Assembly: GCA_002427745.1 (NCBI GenBank)
Contig: DIYF01000014.1
Location: 1-64,000 of the forward strand
Source: Roseivirga sp. UBA6061
GTDB lineage: Bacteria > Bacteroidota > Bacteroidia > Cytophagales > Cyclobacteriaceae
Reading direction: 5' to 3'
Length of the DNA: 64,000 nucleotides
Positions 43,228 through 51,159 of the stretch are shown here, in pieces. The stretch's first letter is position 1, and each line of letters begins with the position of its first letter. Under the pieces are notes generated by a model that was not told the DNA's origin, did no database searches, and was given only the letters and a program-made list of their open reading frames with translations. A program made the translations under genes and the position numbers.

Positions 43228-46200
43228 GTGAAGCTGGTCAAAAAACTCATTCTCACCACTACAATTTTAGCCTGTTGCAGCGCATGGGTTCTCGGGCAAA
43301 ATACCCCCAATGGTGGAGATAGTCTTTTACTTACACCAGACCTCAAACGGATTCTTGATGCTCCCAAACCCAGTGTCTTCGGAGCTGATTATGCCGCCTT
43401 TATAGAAAAATGGCAGGCCAGCCAGTTTACTGACGATCAGCAAAAAGAAATAATCACTACCCTCGTAGCCCTTGAAAAAAAGGGAATGCGACCCCGCTTC
43501 GACTTTAAAGACTTTTTTGGTTCGTTTAATGCCGCCATTGAAGAGAGAAACTTTGATAGTGGTAAAATCGACAAGCTTACAGATGCGGCTCTCAAGGTGA
43601 GTGAGAACTATGACCTGAAAATTGCCAAACAGTATTTCAGCTTGCTCAGGCTGTTTCTTACAGATATGGCATTGAGAAAGGACCGCACCTACGGCATTTA
43701 TGTAGAAAATGCCGACTTCGAAATCAAATACAATGGCTATGACGATGGGGGAACCGGTGAGATCATTGTAAATAATCAGCCCGAGGTGGATATCAATGCC
43801 ACGGTGGAAGATCTGCAGGCTCAGGCAGCCAACAGCTATGATGATACTCCGGTGCTGATGGCCCAGTTTGGTCCCGTAATAGAGTTTAAAAAGGCAGATT
43901 TAGTTTTCAGAAGCAGGCTCGATACGGTGGTGCTCAGGGGAATGAATGCCAACTTCACCTTCGAAAACAAGCGAATCAATGGTGTGGGGGGCGTGATCGA
44001 CTGGTCCAATGTGGGCATCCCCGGTCAGACAGCTTTTGCTACTCTGAGAGACTATGATTTTTCAATAGACCAGAAGGTCTTCGACTTTGTGGATGTTGAG
44101 TTTCAGTACAATGGCAAAATACCGGCCCCTATTACCGGGCAGTTACAAATTCACGGAAATCCTCCGCGAAAAACGGAAGACAGCTATCCCCGCTTTGTTT
44201 CCAATACCGCAGACTCTCCTATGGAGGGCCTTGGGGCATATGGCCTGAGTTACCGGGGAGGTATTAGCTACCAGGGAGCTCGGTTCTACAGTAAATCGGC
44301 CTATGGTGATAAGTCTCAATTAGTAGCCAGCTGGCAGGGAGATAAGAGATTTACGGCCTATTCGGGTTCCTTTGATTTCAATCCGGAAGACTCGGTGGTA
44401 TCAACCAAAAATGCTTCTGTGGCGGTGTATCATGGCAAAGATTCTGTTTTTCATCCCGTGGTTGAGCTGGAGTATCAATATGGAAAAGGCCTGCTAAAGC
44501 TTATACCCTCGAAAGACGGGTTCAAAACCACCCCTTTCCGCACCTCATTCTATAACATGGATGTGGTGGGAGATTTATTACAATGGGATCTCAGCCAGGA
44601 CACTTTCAATATCTCCACCGTCTCCGCGCGTAATGAGGTGCCGGTAATGGTGGAATCTAAAAACTACTTTAACTCCAAGAGGTTCTACAGCCTGTCTGAG
44701 CTTTATAACTTTCACCCGCTGCTGATGGCAGTGGAGATGACCAAGCGGGTGGGGGGCAACAGCTTCTTTCTTGCGGAGATGGCCGATATGAGTGGCATAG
44801 GAGAGGGAGTGCTTGAACGCACCATGACCAACCTCATGGCCAGAGGCCTGGCTATCTACGATCCGGTTACCAAGGAGATAAAGATTACGGAAAAAGGCTT
44901 CCACTATGTAAATGCCAACAGTGAGGAATCTGATTATGACGACCTGATCATTCCTTCTATCACAGGAGAATCGGCCAATGCTACCTTCAACACGCTGAAC
45001 AATGTGATGACGGTACGAGGCGTGGAGCAGTTTTTTCTCAGCGATTCGCTGGATGTAATCATCACACCCACCAACGGGGAGATCAGGGTTTTAGAGAACA
45101 GAGGTATTGAATTTGACGGATCTCTGAAAGCCGGAAACTTCCAGTTTCTGGGAAGAAAATTCACCTTCGATTATGAGAATTTCCTGGTAAACCTGACAGA
45201 GATTGATTCCATCGAGCTTCAGGTAGAAATTGAAGAGGGAAACAGAGAAACACTTGATAACCGCCTGGTACAAACCTCAGGTGTGTTGAGAATTAATGAG
45301 CCTGATAACAAATCGGCCAGAGTTTCCAAACCCGAGTTCCCCATATTCAGCTCAGATAAAAGTGCTACCGCTTTCTTTAACGGAGACAATGTGCTGGGCG
45401 GAGCTTATGACAGTACGGTGTATTTTGATGTGCCTCCCTTTAAGCTGGATAGTGCTGCCGATGCTGACCCCTCCACCTTTGCGTTTGAAGGGACCTTCCG
45501 TGCCGACAGTATCTTCCCTCCATTTAAAGAAAACCTGATTGCCATGCCGGATAAGTCCTTCGGTTTTATACACAACATTCCTGATACAGGCTATACCATG
45601 TATAAAACCAGCGGCAGACTGTATGGTGAGCTGCGACTGGACCAGAAAGGCCTTACCTCTCCGGGACGCATTGAGTTTCTGACGGCAACACTGACTACCG
45701 AGGCAGTTACCTTCTATCTCGACTCCATGTATTCCGACAAGGGGATAGAAGGGGTAATTGCGCCTGGTGAGCTGAATGGCACCTCCTTTGCCCCTGTAAA
45801 ACTGAAACGGTATGAGGTAAACTGGCGGGCTCAGAAAGACAGTATGAAGCTCACAAACCTCGAAGAACCCTTTGAGGTATATGACAGCCTGGCCAAGTTT
45901 GACGGAATGCTGACGCTCTCTACCAAGGCCCTGATGGGGGCCGGAGATATGTCTATACAGGGGTCAGACACCAAGTCGGATGCCTTTACGCTCAAAGAGA
46001 CGGAGTTCGAGGCCAGAAACTCCTTGTTTGTGGTGAAATCCAACAACCCCAGAAAGCCGATCCTCAGGTCTGATGATGTAAGGGTGAGCTATGACCTTAC
46101 GGCTCAAAATGCGTCTATACAACCTGAAGTACAGGGTAATGCATCTATTGAGCTCCCATTTGCACAGTACAGAACCTCTATTCCTGAGGCACAGTGGGAT

Positions 46201-47877
46201 ATCAGTAATAAGATCATCACCATGACCAAGCCCGATACGGTACCCATAGAAAAGTCATTCTTCTATTCTACCCGTAAAGATCAGGATTCACTGGTGTTCA
46301 GTGCCACCAATGCTACCTATGACATAGAAACCCAGGAGCTCAATGTGCAGGGTATTCCACATATTGTAGTGGCTGATGCACTGATTACGCCCGATAGCAG
46401 TCAGGTACAGATCCTCGAGAATTCGAAAATTGAAGAGCTCAAAAATGCCGTGGTGGTATTCGATACGGCCGTGGCAAACCACAGACTCTACGATGCCACG
46501 ATCAATATTGTATCACGAAAACGTTTTACCGGGGAAGGTACCTATGAGCTGGTCACGGTGCAGGACACCTTCGCCATCAAGTTTGATCAGTTCAGATTGG
46601 AAGAAGATGATGAACGTGGTCTCTACACCAAATCCAGCGGTACCGTTGAAGATAAAGACGGGGTAATCGTTTCTCCCGGATTTACCTTTAAGGGAGACGT
46701 TTTTATGTATGCCTTCCGGAAAGCACTGGAGCTTAAAGGAGCTGTAAAGCTTAACCTGGAAAAACTCAAAGAGCGCAACGTATGGATTGAGTACGAGTCC
46801 AATGACGACATTGCCGAGGTAGTGTTCAACTTTGATGAAGCGCGTACCGAATCGGGCGATCCGCTGACAGCCGGTTTGCACTTTAACAACGGAGACATTT
46901 ATGCTTCGTTTATCACCGAAAAACGGGGGCTGGACGATGATGATTTCTTCATCCCTTCAGGAGGAAACCTGTTTTACGACCAGGAAACCGGTTCATATAA
47001 CATTGCCAATCCTCAGAAGGTGGAAGACCCCGCTAATTTCTACGCGGGCAGTATGTTCTCTTATAATGAGACAACACAGGATGTGACCTTCGAAGGAAAC
47101 CTCAGCTTTATCAGTCCTTATAGTAAAGGGCTCGATTTCAAGGCAGCCGGTAAAGGAAAAGGTAACCTGGATTCGGCTGACTTTGTGGTAAACACCATGT
47201 TCACCGTGGGGCTGGGCCTGCCTGCTGAAACACTGCCACTGATGGCCACCGACCTGAAAACTGTGGGTGAGAACCTGGGCGTAAGAAGAGCCCATGATGA
47301 CCGTTCAGACCTTATTTATAAAGTAGCTGAGTTTATCGGAGACCAGGCCACTAAAGACTGGGACAACTCCTATCAGACAGTGCCTATTCCGTTGGTAAAT
47401 GCCTCACCGGAATTGGTGAAAGACCTTGTGATCACGAATGTTGACCTGCAATGGTCTAAACAGAACAAGGCATTTTACAGTGTAGGAAAGATTGGTGTCT
47501 CCAACGTGGGCAATACCGACCTCAATATGGAAATGGATGGCTTTGTAGAGATCAGGAAAACACCTGAAGGCGAGGTGGTAAACATTCTCTTGCAGATAAC
47601 AGATGGTACCTGGTATTACTTTACCTATGATGGGTTTAGCCTGGGCACTACCTCTTCCAACAAGGCTTACAATGCTTCATTGCTCGGCAAAGGTAAGGGT
47701 AAGAGCAAGCTTGGTTCCTTCAAACTGTATGACAATACTATAGAAGAGGTAATGGTATGGACTCAGAATTTCCGGAAGCTGTATCTGGGCATTGATGAGC
47801 CTTACAGACTGCTGATGGCAGACGAGTCTTCCCAGACGCTCAAAAAGAAGAAAACAGTCGAAGGAGACGGTTTTTAA
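43228..47877 (+). CDS. Very large secreted beta-rich protein of unknown function
   Basis: About 1549 residues. The GTG at 43228 (MKLVKKLILTTT) is preferred; a TTG three codons upstream is in frame. A signal peptide ends VLGQ. The body is mostly beta-rich and shows repeated segments with acidic turns. At about residues 503-563 a segment MTKRVGGNSFFLAEMADMSG, then ERTMTNLMARGLAIYDPVTKEIKITEKGFHYV resembles a winged helix. A lysine-rich tail ends GDGF. No known family is assigned. It may be an exported scaffold related to envelope assembly, but nothing here proves this. Confidence 0.8.
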   Translation: MKLVKKLILTTTILACCSAWVLGQNTPNGGDSLLLTPDLKRILDAPKPSVFGADYAAFIEKWQASQFTDDQQKEIITTLVALEKKGMRPRFDFKDFFGSFNAAIEERNFDSGKIDKLTDAALKVSENYDLKIAKQYFSLLRLFLTDMALRKDRTYGIYVENADFEIKYNGYDDGGTGEIIVNNQPEVDINATVEDLQAQAANSYDDTPVLMAQFGPVIEFKKADLVFRSRLDTVVLRGMNANFTFENKRINGVGGVIDWSNVGIPGQTAFATLRDYDFSIDQKVFDFVDVEFQYNGKIPAPITGQLQIHGNPPRKTEDSYPRFVSNTADSPMEGLGAYGLSYRGGISYQGARFYSKSAYGDKSQLVASWQGDKRFTAYSGSFDFNPEDSVVSTKNASVAVYHGKDSVFHPVVELEYQYGKGLLKLIPSKDGFKTTPFRTSFYNMDVVGDLLQWDLSQDTFNISTVSARNEVPVMVESKNYFNSKRFYSLSELYNFHPLLMAVEMTKRVGGNSFFLAEMADMSGIGEGVLERTMTNLMARGLAIYDPVTKEIKITEKGFHYVNANSEESDYDDLIIPSITGESANATFNTLNNVMTVRGVEQFFLSDSLDVIITPTNGEIRVLENRGIEFDGSLKAGNFQFLGRKFTFDYENFLVNLTEIDSIELQVEIEEGNRETLDNRLVQTSGVLRINEPDNKSARVSKPEFPIFSSDKSATAFFNGDNVLGGAYDSTVYFDVPPFKLDSAADADPSTFAFEGTFRADSIFPPFKENLIAMPDKSFGFIHNIPDTGYTMYKTSGRLYGELRLDQKGLTSPGRIEFLTATLTTEAVTFYLDSMYSDKGIEGVIAPGELNGTSFAPVKLKRYEVNWRAQKDSMKLTNLEEPFEVYDSLAKFDGMLTLSTKALMGAGDMSIQGSDTKSDAFTLKETEFEARNSLFVVKSNNPRKPILRSDDVRVSYDLTAQNASIQPEVQGNASIELPFAQYRTSIPEAQWDISNKIITMTKPDTVPIEKSFFYSTRKDQDSLVFSATNATYDIETQELNVQGIPHIVVADALITPDSSQVQILENSKIEELKNAVVVFDTAVANHRLYDATINIVSRKRFTGEGTYELVTVQDTFAIKFDQFRLEEDDERGLYTKSSGTVEDKDGVIVSPGFTFKGDVFMYAFRKALELKGAVKLNLEKLKERNVWIEYESNDDIAEVVFNFDEARTESGDPLTAGLHFNNGDIYASFITEKRGLDDDDFFIPSGGNLFYDQETGSYNIANPQKVEDPANFYAGSMFSYNETTQDVTFEGNLSFISPYSKGLDFKAAGKGKGNLDSADFVVNTMFTVGLGLPAETLPLMATDLKTVGENLGVRRAHDDRSDLIYKVAEFIGDQATKDWDNSYQTVPIPLVNASPELVKDLVITNVDLQWSKQNKAFYSVGKIGVSNVGNTDLNMEMDGFVEIRKTPEGEVVNILLQITDGTWYYFTYDGFSLGTTSSNKAYNASLLGKGKGKSKLGSFKLYDNTIEEVMVWTQNFRKLYLGIDEPYRLLMADESSQTLKKKKTVEGDGF

Positions 47878-47904
47878 ATCTCATTAACTATTTCTTACGT
47901 AATT

Positions 47905-47922
47905 CTACTATATTTATAGTAG
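47905..47922. repeat. Perfect 8-base inverted repeat upstream of the TlpA pair
   Basis: CTACTATA, TT, TATAGTAG: an 18-base near-perfect palindrome 66 bases before the first TlpA-like start. It could be an operator or a hairpin at the end of the large gene. Confidence 0.6.
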
Positions 47923-47962
47923 TGTCTGCTCTTTGCTGGCAAACCCCATTAATCAGCAGACA
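47923..47962. repeat. Second inverted repeat upstream of the TlpA pair
   Basis: TGTCTGCT (47923-47930) and AGCAGACA (47955-47962), complementary arms of 8 bases separated by 24 bases. It lies between the palindrome and the start at 47988. Confidence 0.55.
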
Positions 47963-47987
47963 GCATTATTAATAAGAAATAGAAGTA

Positions 47988-48746
47988 ATGAGGTTCCTGT
48001 CAGGCATATTCATCCTATGTTTTAGTATTGGTTTAAGCCCCTTAGCCCTTGGGCAGACAATGGCCTATTTGCCTGATGGCTTGCACAAGCTGAGCAAAAA
48101 AGAGCTCAAAGAACGTCCGCTCACCCTGCGTGGTATTCCTTTTTACCTGGATGGAGAAAAGATTCCCCGGGAAGAACTCGGTCAGTATGTGTCGGACCCG
48201 GCTTATGCGCTGGACTATTACGGTGATCACAATGGTAAGATCAAGGCGGTGGTGGTACGTTCCTCAAATGCCACTGAGAAAAAAGCCAAAATGGAGCTTA
48301 TTCCGGCACCCAGAAACCCTATTGACTGGAGGGGCAGGGTAGCCCCGGAATTTGAGAGGGCTGACCTGAATGGAAACAAAGTCAATCTCAGCGACCTGAG
48401 CGGTAAAGTGGTGGTGCTTGCCTTCTGGCGTTTGAAATTCCAGCCCTCTGTCAAAGAGATACCTGAACTAAACCGGCTGAAAGCGAGCTACGGAGAAGAG
48501 GAGGTGGTTTTTCTGGCCTCCACAAGAGATATTGCTCCCGATATCCATGAGTTATTAAAAAGACAGCCTTTTGACTTTACCATACTGCCGGATTCCCCAT
48601 CCCTTGCCAGGCGATATGGCGTTATGGTATATCCCATGTACTTCGTGATAGATCAGGAAGGTACCGTGCGCTTCTGTCAGTACGAAGCGCATAAGAATAC
48701 GCGGACTATCCTGACGGAGCAGATTGATGTATTGTTGAATAAATGA
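47988..48746 (+). CDS. TlpA-like protein without the CxxC motif
   Basis: A 252-residue exported protein (signal ending LGQ). A conserved N-terminal module of about 80 residues (MAYLPDGLHKLSKKEL, then DPAYALDYYGDHNGKIKAVVV) is shared with the next gene. The thioredoxin/redoxin domain follows, but the active site reads VLAFWRLKFQPSVKEIPELN, so both cysteines of the CxxC are replaced by Phe and Ser. The cis-Pro strand YPMYFVIDQEG is kept. It cannot do standard thiol exchange. It overlaps the paralogue by 4 bases. Confidence 0.85.
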   Translation: MRFLSGIFILCFSIGLSPLALGQTMAYLPDGLHKLSKKELKERPLTLRGIPFYLDGEKIPREELGQYVSDPAYALDYYGDHNGKIKAVVVRSSNATEKKAKMELIPAPRNPIDWRGRVAPEFERADLNGNKVNLSDLSGKVVVLAFWRLKFQPSVKEIPELNRLKASYGEEEVVFLASTRDIAPDIHELLKRQPFDFTILPDSPSLARRYGVMVYPMYFVIDQEGTVRFCQYEAHKNTRTILTEQIDVLLNK

Positions 48747-49519
48747 AGGTGAGAAAGACCCTTTGTGATAGCTCGTTTCTGATTTTAATGCTGTGCTTTT
48801 GGCTGACTGGATTTGGAGCAGGAGCTCAGAAGCCGTCTTATTTACCTGAAGGCCTTCATAAGCTGAGTGAAGAAGAACTCGCCTATGAAGACCTGAGTCT
48901 CACAGGACTGCCACTCTACTTTGAAGGAAAAAGACTCTCTTATAAGGAAGGCCCGAAAATGAAGGCTGATCCTGCCTATATGCTCGATTACTATGCTGAC
49001 AAAGACGGAATTATTAAGGCCGTTGTAATCAGGCCTTCAACACCTGAAGAAAGATCTGTAAAGGAAGATCCGAATTCTCTGCCCCCTGACCCAAAATCAT
49101 GGAAGAATGCCCTGCCTCCTGAATTTAGCGTAGCTGATATGAAAGGTAATATAGTTGACCTGGCCGATATGGAAGGTGAAGTAGTAGTACTCAACTTTTG
49201 GTTTGTAGGCTGTAAACCCTGTATTCAGGAAATGCCTGAACTGAACAGGCTGGTAGATAAGTATAAGGGTGATCAGGTGATTTTTCTCGCCTTTGCTACT
49301 GACAGAACTCCGGCCATTGAGCAGTTCCTGGAGAAAAAAGCCTTTAAGTATACGATCATTCCCAGGGCGAGACACATCGCCAAAAAGTTTGGAGTGTATA
49401 CCTATCCAAGTCACTATGTGATTGACAAAAAGGGCATCGTCAGATTTTATCAGAAGAGCTATAGCTCAGGTACGGGAAACAGAATCGACTACGAAATTTC
49501 AAGACTTCTTGAAAACTGA
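48743..49519 (+). CDS. TlpA-family thiol-disulfide protein
   Basis: A 258-residue exported protein (signal ending GAGAQ). It has the same N-terminal module as its neighbour (PSYLPEGLHKLSEEEL, DPAYMLDYYADKDGIIKAVVI) and a thioredoxin domain with an intact CKPC site in VLNFWFVGCKPCIQEMPELN. The cis-Pro strand is YPSHYVIDKKG. It probably reduces envelope cysteines using electrons from a DsbD-type protein; one lies 1.6 kb downstream. It overlaps the degenerate paralogue by 4 bases. Confidence 0.9.
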   Translation: MKVRKTLCDSSFLILMLCFWLTGFGAGAQKPSYLPEGLHKLSEEELAYEDLSLTGLPLYFEGKRLSYKEGPKMKADPAYMLDYYADKDGIIKAVVIRPSTPEERSVKEDPNSLPPDPKSWKNALPPEFSVADMKGNIVDLADMEGEVVVLNFWFVGCKPCIQEMPELNRLVDKYKGDQVIFLAFATDRTPAIEQFLEKKAFKYTIIPRARHIAKKFGVYTYPSHYVIDKKGIVRFYQKSYSSGTGNRIDYEISRLLEN

Positions 49520-49591
49520 TTTGGTGTAGCAGATAAGCCACCTCCTGTTATCCAAAAACCCTTAAATTGCAGCCATAACCTATATATACCT

Positions 49592-50977
49592 ATGGCAACA
49601 ATCAATGAATATATCAGCTCCAATAAAGACCGTTTTCTGGAGGAGTTACTCGACCTTTTACGCATACCCTCTGTCAGTGCCGACAGCAAGTTTGCAGGCG
49701 ATGTGCGAAAGGCTGCGGATTATGTGCAACAGAAACTTGTTCAGGCAGGAGCCGATGTAGCAGAAGTCTGCGAAACACCCGGTCACCCCATCGTATTTGG
49801 TCAGAAGATTGTGGACGAGCGGTTGCCTACGGTACTCGTTTATGGGCATTACGATGTGCAGCCGGCCGACCCCTACGAGTTGTGGGATTCGCCACCATTT
49901 GAGCCGGTAATTAAAGAAACTGAGCTGCACCCGCAAGGTGCTATTTTCGCAAGAGGGTCCTGCGATGACAAAGGACAGGTGTACATGCACATCAAGGCCT
50001 TCGAAACCATGATGCAGACCAACACACTGGCTTGTAATGTCAAGTTCATCATTGAAGGAGAGGAAGAAGTAGGTTCGGATAACCTGGAAACCTTTCTGGA
50101 ACAGAATGTTGAGCGACTGAAGGCAGATATCGTTTTGGTTTCAGATACAGGCATTATCGCTAATGATATTCCTTCCATCACGGTTGGCCTGAGAGGTTTG
50201 AGCTACGTTGAGGTGGAAGTGACCGGTCCTAATCGCGATCTGCACTCGGGGCTGTACGGTGGTGCCGTGCCTAACCCGATCAATGTGCTTTCTGAAATGA
50301 TTGCTTCTTTAAGAGATGAGAACAAGCACATTACCATTCCGGGTTTTTACGATGATGTAATTGAGCTTTCTGCAGAAGAGCGTACCGCTATGGCAGAGGC
50401 TCCTTTTGATGAGCAGGAATACAAAGACTCCATCGGTCTTAGTGATACGGAAGGAGAGGCCGGTTATACTTCAATGGAGCGTGCTTCTATCAGGCCTACC
50501 CTGGATGTGAACGGTATCTGGGGCGGTTATACCGGTGAAGGTGCCAAGACGGTAATTGCGTCAAAAGCCTATGCCAAGATTTCGATGAGGCTGGTGCCTG
50601 ATCAGGATCCGGATAAGATCACCGAAATGTTTACCAATCACTTTAAGTCCATTGCACCACCATCGGTATCGGTAAAGGTAACACCTCATCACGGTGGGCA
50701 GCCTGCCGTGACACCTACCGATTCTCCGGCATATATTGCCGCTTCGCGTGCCATGGAAACTACCTTCGGTAAGGTACCTGTACCATTCAGAGGTGGGGGG
50801 AGCATACCCATAGTCGCCTTGTTTGAGCAGATTTTAGGATTGAAAACTGTGCTGATGGGCTTTGGTCTCGACTCTGATGCCATTCACTCTCCTAATGAGC
50901 ACTATGGTGTATTCAACTATTTCAAAGGAATAGAAACAATTCCTCTGTTTTACCAGAACTTTGCAGAACTGAGCTGA
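49592..50977 (+). CDS. M20 family dipeptidase
   Basis: A 461-residue zinc dipeptidase. Metal ligands are in VYGHYDVQPADPYELW (His and Asp), RGSCDDKGQVYMHI (Asp), IEGEEEVGSDNLE (catalytic and metal Glu) and LHSGLYGGAVPNP (dimerisation-domain His). A final His lies near HSPNEHYGVFN. Such enzymes cut cytoplasmic dipeptides released from peptide uptake or protein turnover. No signal peptide. A terminator follows. Confidence 0.94.
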   Translation: MATINEYISSNKDRFLEELLDLLRIPSVSADSKFAGDVRKAADYVQQKLVQAGADVAEVCETPGHPIVFGQKIVDERLPTVLVYGHYDVQPADPYELWDSPPFEPVIKETELHPQGAIFARGSCDDKGQVYMHIKAFETMMQTNTLACNVKFIIEGEEEVGSDNLETFLEQNVERLKADIVLVSDTGIIANDIPSITVGLRGLSYVEVEVTGPNRDLHSGLYGGAVPNPINVLSEMIASLRDENKHITIPGFYDDVIELSAEERTAMAEAPFDEQEYKDSIGLSDTEGEAGYTSMERASIRPTLDVNGIWGGYTGEGAKTVIASKAYAKISMRLVPDQDPDKITEMFTNHFKSIAPPSVSVKVTPHHGGQPAVTPTDSPAYIAASRAMETTFGKVPVPFRGGGSIPIVALFEQILGLKTVLMGFGLDSDAIHSPNEHYGVFNYFKGIETIPLFYQNFAELS

Positions 50978-50988
50978 TAAGAGAAATA

Positions 50989-51022
50989 AAAATGGTCCGG
51001 GAGCGTATTTTCGGACCATTTT
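50989..51022 (+). terminator. Rho-independent terminator after the dipeptidase
   Basis: AAAATGGTCCG (50989-50999) pairs with CGGACCATTTT (51012-51022) around a 12-base loop; A and T flanks make it work in both directions. Confidence 0.85.
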
Positions 51023-51159
51023 ATATACTGGCCGAGGTACTTTGCCGGGGCTTTGTGAGCGTTAATTAAAAAATAGCAGGGAGGTAGGGTCATGTACCCT
51101 ACTTCAGTATTGAATCTTAGTGAGCGGGATTTCGTTCTTTTGACTATAACAGTAAGACT

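Noticed and set aside
46513..46881. 122-residue minus-strand frame in the giant gene
   Set aside because: A shadow frame; the + strand is open for 4.6 kb with a signal peptide.
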